Under the pieces are notes generated by a model, which did not search any database, was not told where the DNA came from, and saw only the letters and a list, made by a program, of their open reading frames with translations. The translations under genes were made by a program, and so were the position numbers. Below are positions 60,764 through 64,000 of a stretch of DNA of 64,000 nt, piece by piece. The stretch comes from Rhodopirellula europaea 6C (GTDB lineage Bacteria; Planctomycetota; Planctomycetia; Pirellulales; Pirellulaceae), in contig NZ_ANMO01000006.1 of the NCBI RefSeq assembly GCF_000338295.1, positions 1 to 64,000 on the forward strand. Reading direction: 5' to 3'. Within the stretch, counting starts at the first letter, position 1. Every line of letters starts with the position of its first letter.

Positions 60764-62659
60764 ATGTTGCGTCCCCACCGCCATTCAGATGCCACTGCCA
60801 GTTGCCGTGCCCGCGGTCGGCAGCGACGGCGATCTCGGATGCTCGCGATCTTCGGTTTGGCAACGCTGACGTTGCTGGCCCAACCCTTGTTTGCGCAGAC
60901 GACTCGGACCAATCAATTCGTCACCGGAACGGCAACTTCGACCGCCGACGAATTCGTCACGGCTTCTAAGGTCGCCGCGTCTCCCAGCGTCGCCGCAGGC
61001 ACCGGTGTCGCTACCGCTCGGCTGATGCTTCCGCAATCAGGCTCGACAATCGTCAAACAGCCCACCCTGGAAGCTCCGCCCGAATGGGAGACGCCGCTTG
61101 CTGCGTCCCCGGCCGCCGAACCAGCCGGTTTCTCGGGCCAAACCCCGGTCGGCCCCCATCAAAACAGCTTTGAATCGTTCCAACCCGTTGCGGTCGGCGA
61201 AGAACCTCAACCAACCGAGGCACCTCGCATCGCGTTGCGTCCACCAACACGAACTAACGACGCGACCAGCACGACTCGCCAAAGCCAACCGACCAAACCT
61301 GCTGCAGCTGCAAGACCTCAACGTTTGCCAATGGCGGAATCATCGTCGCAACCAGCAGCAGAGGTTGCAGCCGCCAAATCAACCGCTCAACGATTTGCCG
61401 AAGTGATCGCCGAACGACGTGCGATGGAACAAGCCAAAGCGCCGGTGACACCACCAGCCGCTGCCTCAGGAATGTTCCTGGCAACTCAAACGGCCAAGTC
61501 GAAACTCGATCAAGCTTGGAAGCACTTCCAACAAGCCGAGGTGGAATACAGTTCCGCTGCTTACGCATCCGCTGAGACATCGGCTTGGCAAACGTTGCAC
61601 TTGGCCGCCGAAGCGATCGACTTGCACGACCAGCACACCCGTTCGCGTTCTGCGATTGAATCAGGACAAGCCGTCGCCGCCGCTCCTTCGCGCTCCGCCG
61701 TCCGACGCTTGCAAGCCGGACGAGACGCTTTGAACGAGGCACAAGATTTCGTCGGCCCGTACGCCACGGATGATCCCGAATCGATCGCACGTCTCGCTCG
61801 ATCGCACCGCACTCCCGTTGTCCGACAAGGCCTACCACGTCGCGGCCGAGCGGCAGCACCTTCGCATCCAAACTATCAATCTGCTCCCAAAGACGAGCTT
61901 GGTTGGTACACCGAGATGTTGGTCGAAAGCACGGATGGTGCAACGCAAACGATTCCCACTGCCACCGAGGCGATTGATCGCTACCTCGATTTGGCCCGAA
62001 TGGAACTCAGCGAAGTCTCCGCCCAAAGCTTGCTCGCCGCACAAGCCATGGACTTGCTCGCCGCAATCCGACTCGGTCGAGGCGAAGCCACTCAGCTGCC
62101 GGGACCTTCCGCGATCTGTCTACGTCGAGCGGCTGTGCAAGGTCAAAGCAACAATCCGGACTTGGTTGCCAAACTCGGATTCCACTTGGCCGACGTTGGC
62201 TTGATCGAAGAAGCCACCTGGGCGTTGCAGCATTCGCTGACGCTGCGGTACGACGTCAACGTGCTTCAAAAGCTGAACCAGATCGAATCGCTATCGCCCG
62301 CCGCCACCACGGTCTTGAAGGGTGCTCCGATTCGGTCGCAAGCACAAACTCGACGCACACCCGACGTGGTCACGATGTCGCCGCAACAGTTTGCATCGGT
62401 CTCGCGAAGTGTCATCCCAGCACAAACGGGAAACGCACAGAACAACTCCGGATCGGTGAACGCGAAGAACGTTTCGACAACGGTTCCGGTCCACGCTCAA
62501 CCAGCCAGCTACCGTTTGATGAACACTCCGCCCGCAACGGCGGCGCTTGGACAATCGCTCCCTGTCCAAGAATCAAATCCTGCTGAAGCATCAGAACCAA
62601 CTCAACAACCGACTCGCAACAGTTCACGTTTCTTGCCTCAACTCAAAAAGTGGTGGTAA
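60764..62659 (+). CDS. Exported protein upstream of polysaccharide exporter
   Basis: 631 residues. ATG at 60764; a long basic N-region (RGRQRRRSRM) precedes the signal core (LAIFGLATLTLLAQPLFAQ). The mature part has a Pro/Thr/Ala-rich disordered region (~50-230), a helical section with TPR-like periodicity (LDQAWKHFQQAEVEYSSAAY, SAQSLLAAQAMDLLAAIRLG, LGFHLADVGLIEEATWALQH) and a disordered tail. No family recognised. Only four bases separate it from the Wza-like gene, so it is a likely partner in exopolysaccharide export. Confidence 0.75.
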   Translation: MLRPHRHSDATASCRARGRQRRRSRMLAIFGLATLTLLAQPLFAQTTRTNQFVTGTATSTADEFVTASKVAASPSVAAGTGVATARLMLPQSGSTIVKQPTLEAPPEWETPLAASPAAEPAGFSGQTPVGPHQNSFESFQPVAVGEEPQPTEAPRIALRPPTRTNDATSTTRQSQPTKPAAAARPQRLPMAESSSQPAAEVAAAKSTAQRFAEVIAERRAMEQAKAPVTPPAAASGMFLATQTAKSKLDQAWKHFQQAEVEYSSAAYASAETSAWQTLHLAAEAIDLHDQHTRSRSAIESGQAVAAAPSRSAVRRLQAGRDALNEAQDFVGPYATDDPESIARLARSHRTPVVRQGLPRRGRAAAPSHPNYQSAPKDELGWYTEMLVESTDGATQTIPTATEAIDRYLDLARMELSEVSAQSLLAAQAMDLLAAIRLGRGEATQLPGPSAICLRRAAVQGQSNNPDLVAKLGFHLADVGLIEEATWALQHSLTLRYDVNVLQKLNQIESLSPAATTVLKGAPIRSQAQTRRTPDVVTMSPQQFASVSRSVIPAQTGNAQNNSGSVNAKNVSTTVPVHAQPASYRLMNTPPATAALGQSLPVQESNPAEASEPTQQPTRNSSRFLPQLKKWW

Positions 62660-62663
62660 GACC

Positions 62664-63998
62664 ATGCGATTGATTTCTCGTCTTTCATCGATCACTCCGC
62701 AATTGATGAACATTGCCGCCGCTCTCTTCGTGGCTGGGCTTTGTTCCTTGCAAGTCCAAACCGCACACGCACAATCGCGTCCGGGTGAGCTGCTACCTGC
62801 TACCCATTCGCAACGTGTTCCCGTTCCGTCACACACGGTCATCACGCATTCAAACGTTGCACATGCACCAGCTTGGAATGGCATGGGTTCGCAAAGTGCA
62901 TGTGGGCCATGCGGTTCGTGTGGAACACACATGGTTTTGACCACGGAAGGCTATGGTTGCCCCAAATGCATGCTGGGCGTCGACTGTGCGACCGCGTGCG
63001 GCAGTGAGGCTCGTTGGCAAGACATGAAGCCAATGGACTTCGACAAATACGGACCCGGCGGCTACACCGGCCCTGCTCGTTTGCGACACCTGGCGAAATA
63101 CCATGTTCGTCCCGGCGACCAACTACAAATGGTTTACTTGGTCACTCGACGACAAGACGCGGGCCAATATCGCTTGATGCCCGGCGACCAAGTTTCGATT
63201 GAATCCATCGCCGACGAAGACTTGGATCGTGGGACGCTCGAAAGCGGTTTGCTGATTCAACCCGATGGATCGATCACGGTGCGTTTGCTCGGGCAAGTCC
63301 AAGCGGCCGGACTGACGGTCCCGGGACTGCGTGACCTATTGGAACGCGAATACAAAGCGTTCTACGACGATCCCGCAATCGACGTCACACCGGTTCGCAC
63401 CAACACCTTGGCAGAAGACATCCGTGCCGCTGTTGGTGGATTGGGCGGGTTCACCGCGCAAGCCATCACGACGACGGTCATGCCCGACGGTCACATCCGA
63501 TTGCCCGGCATCGGCCAAGTCAGCGTGCAAGGGTTCACGTTGGAGCAACTCAAACGCGAAATCAATCTGCGTTACGCGGAAGTCGTCGTTGGATTGGAAG
63601 TCGAACCGATCCTGACTCAACAAGCACCGCACTTTGTTTACGTGCTTGGACAAGTCGGACTGCCTGGACGCCAAGAGATCACCACACCGACGACGGTGCT
63701 CGGTGCGATTGCGGCCTCAGGCGGTCACCTGCCCGATGGCAACTTGCGTCAAGTCATCGTGTTCCGACGCGCGGAAGATTGGCGAATGATCAGCACCATG
63801 CTGGACCTCAACGGAGCCATCCGCGGCAAACGTCCGACTCCCGCCGATGAGATCTGGGTTCGCGATGGCGACGTGATCGTCATTCCCGATCGCCCGATCA
63901 CCGTGTTCGGTGACTTTGTCCGCCAAGTCTTCACCGAAGGCATCTACGGCATCGTTCCCTTCGGCGGATTCTCCTTCAACAGCGACTCGTTGAACTAG
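62664..63998 (+). CDS. Wza-like polysaccharide export protein
   Basis: 444 residues, complete, ending two bases before the window edge. Signal peptide (IAAALFVAGLCSLQVQTAHA). A Cys-rich segment at ~75-112 holds seven cysteines (CGPCGSC and CPKC among them). Then two Poly_export/SLBB-type regions: YHVRPGDQLQMVYLVTRR, IQPDGSITVRLLGQVQAAGL, VMPDGHIRLPGIGQVSVQGF, and VYVLGQVGLPGRQEITTPTT. Wza-family proteins form the outer-membrane exit for capsule or exopolysaccharide. The operon may continue beyond the window. Confidence 0.9.
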   Translation: MRLISRLSSITPQLMNIAAALFVAGLCSLQVQTAHAQSRPGELLPATHSQRVPVPSHTVITHSNVAHAPAWNGMGSQSACGPCGSCGTHMVLTTEGYGCPKCMLGVDCATACGSEARWQDMKPMDFDKYGPGGYTGPARLRHLAKYHVRPGDQLQMVYLVTRRQDAGQYRLMPGDQVSIESIADEDLDRGTLESGLLIQPDGSITVRLLGQVQAAGLTVPGLRDLLEREYKAFYDDPAIDVTPVRTNTLAEDIRAAVGGLGGFTAQAITTTVMPDGHIRLPGIGQVSVQGFTLEQLKREINLRYAEVVVGLEVEPILTQQAPHFVYVLGQVGLPGRQEITTPTTVLGAIAASGGHLPDGNLRQVIVFRRAEDWRMISTMLDLNGAIRGKRPTPADEIWVRDGDVIVIPDRPITVFGDFVRQVFTEGIYGIVPFGGFSFNSDSLN

Positions 63999-64000
63999 CT

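Noticed and set aside
1-64000. CRISPR array, tRNA, rRNA, prophage or IS transposase
   Set aside because: I found no regularly spaced repeats of CRISPR type, no cloverleaf or rRNA sequence in the gaps, and no transposase, integrase or phage structural gene.

Overview
The window looks like chromosomal DNA of a planctomycete of the Pirellulales, most probably Rhodopirellula or a close relative. This rests on gene content: a DUF1559 pseudopilin, a TIGR03790 protein, an exported nucleoside hydrolase pair, sulfatase-like and EF-hand secreted proteins. Many starts are GTG or TTG, Shine-Dalgarno sequences are often weak, and genes are large with few operons. I see no rRNA, tRNA, CRISPR array, prophage or insertion-sequence transposase. 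The species call is inference from content, not from a database match.

Layout. 0-5 kb: a 12-bp tandem repeat at the edge, a XylR/AraC-type regulator divergent from an exported PQQ-propeller protein, and two tandem TPR paralogues. 5.4-13.3 kb: a tightly overlapped ten-gene Mrp/Mnh-type cation/proton antiporter operon with three antiporter-like subunits, followed by a REP-like palindromic element. 13.6-20.8 kb: a TIGR03790 protein, nucleoside hydrolase 1, a 56-residue lipoprotein plus DUF1559 pseudopilin pair, an inositol-monophosphatase-family enzyme and a DapA-family lyase. 20.8-25.2 kb (minus strand): a three-gene export module of beta-sandwich secreted protein, lipoprotein secretin and a large exported protein resembling WxL-interacting proteins. 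25.6-31.4 kb: an L,D-transpeptidase, then a CarH/LitR-like regulator divergent from a sigma-70 factor, an SRPBCC-TIGR01777 protein and a membrane protein; the intergenic region carries a phased array of TGAACGTTTT boxes.

31.5-46 kb: nucleoside hydrolase 2, a zinc-ribbon membrane protein, a deoxyhypusine-synthase-like enzyme, a leucine-rich-repeat membrane protein overlapping convergently with an O-antigen-ligase-like protein, an SppA-like lipoprotein, a WecG-type glycosyltransferase, a degenerate sulfatase-fold protein, alanine dehydrogenase, a CTCTGTG palindromic repeat, a Coa1-like membrane protein and a DegP/HtrA protease. 46-54 kb: GlgC, a diguanylate cyclase, nagB-nagA, an atypical Nramp-family transporter and a SelA-like protein without its PLP lysine. 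54-58 kb: DUF2461 and the flagellar export genes fliP-fliQ-fliR-flhB. 58-64 kb: an EF-hand protein, a tandem PilZ protein, and an exported protein in operon with a Wza-type polysaccharide export protein.

Themes: envelope and surface biology (O-antigen ligase, WecG, Wza-like exporter, secretin module, L,D-transpeptidase), a probable motile/sessile switch (flagellar export, GGDEF, PilZ), sugar storage and amino-sugar recycling, and a candidate light- or stress-responsive regulon at 27-31.4 kb. The most promising candidates for something little described are that regulon with its operator array, the secretin/WxLIP-like module, and several pseudo-enzymes that have lost key residues (SelA-like, sulfatase-like, SppA-like).
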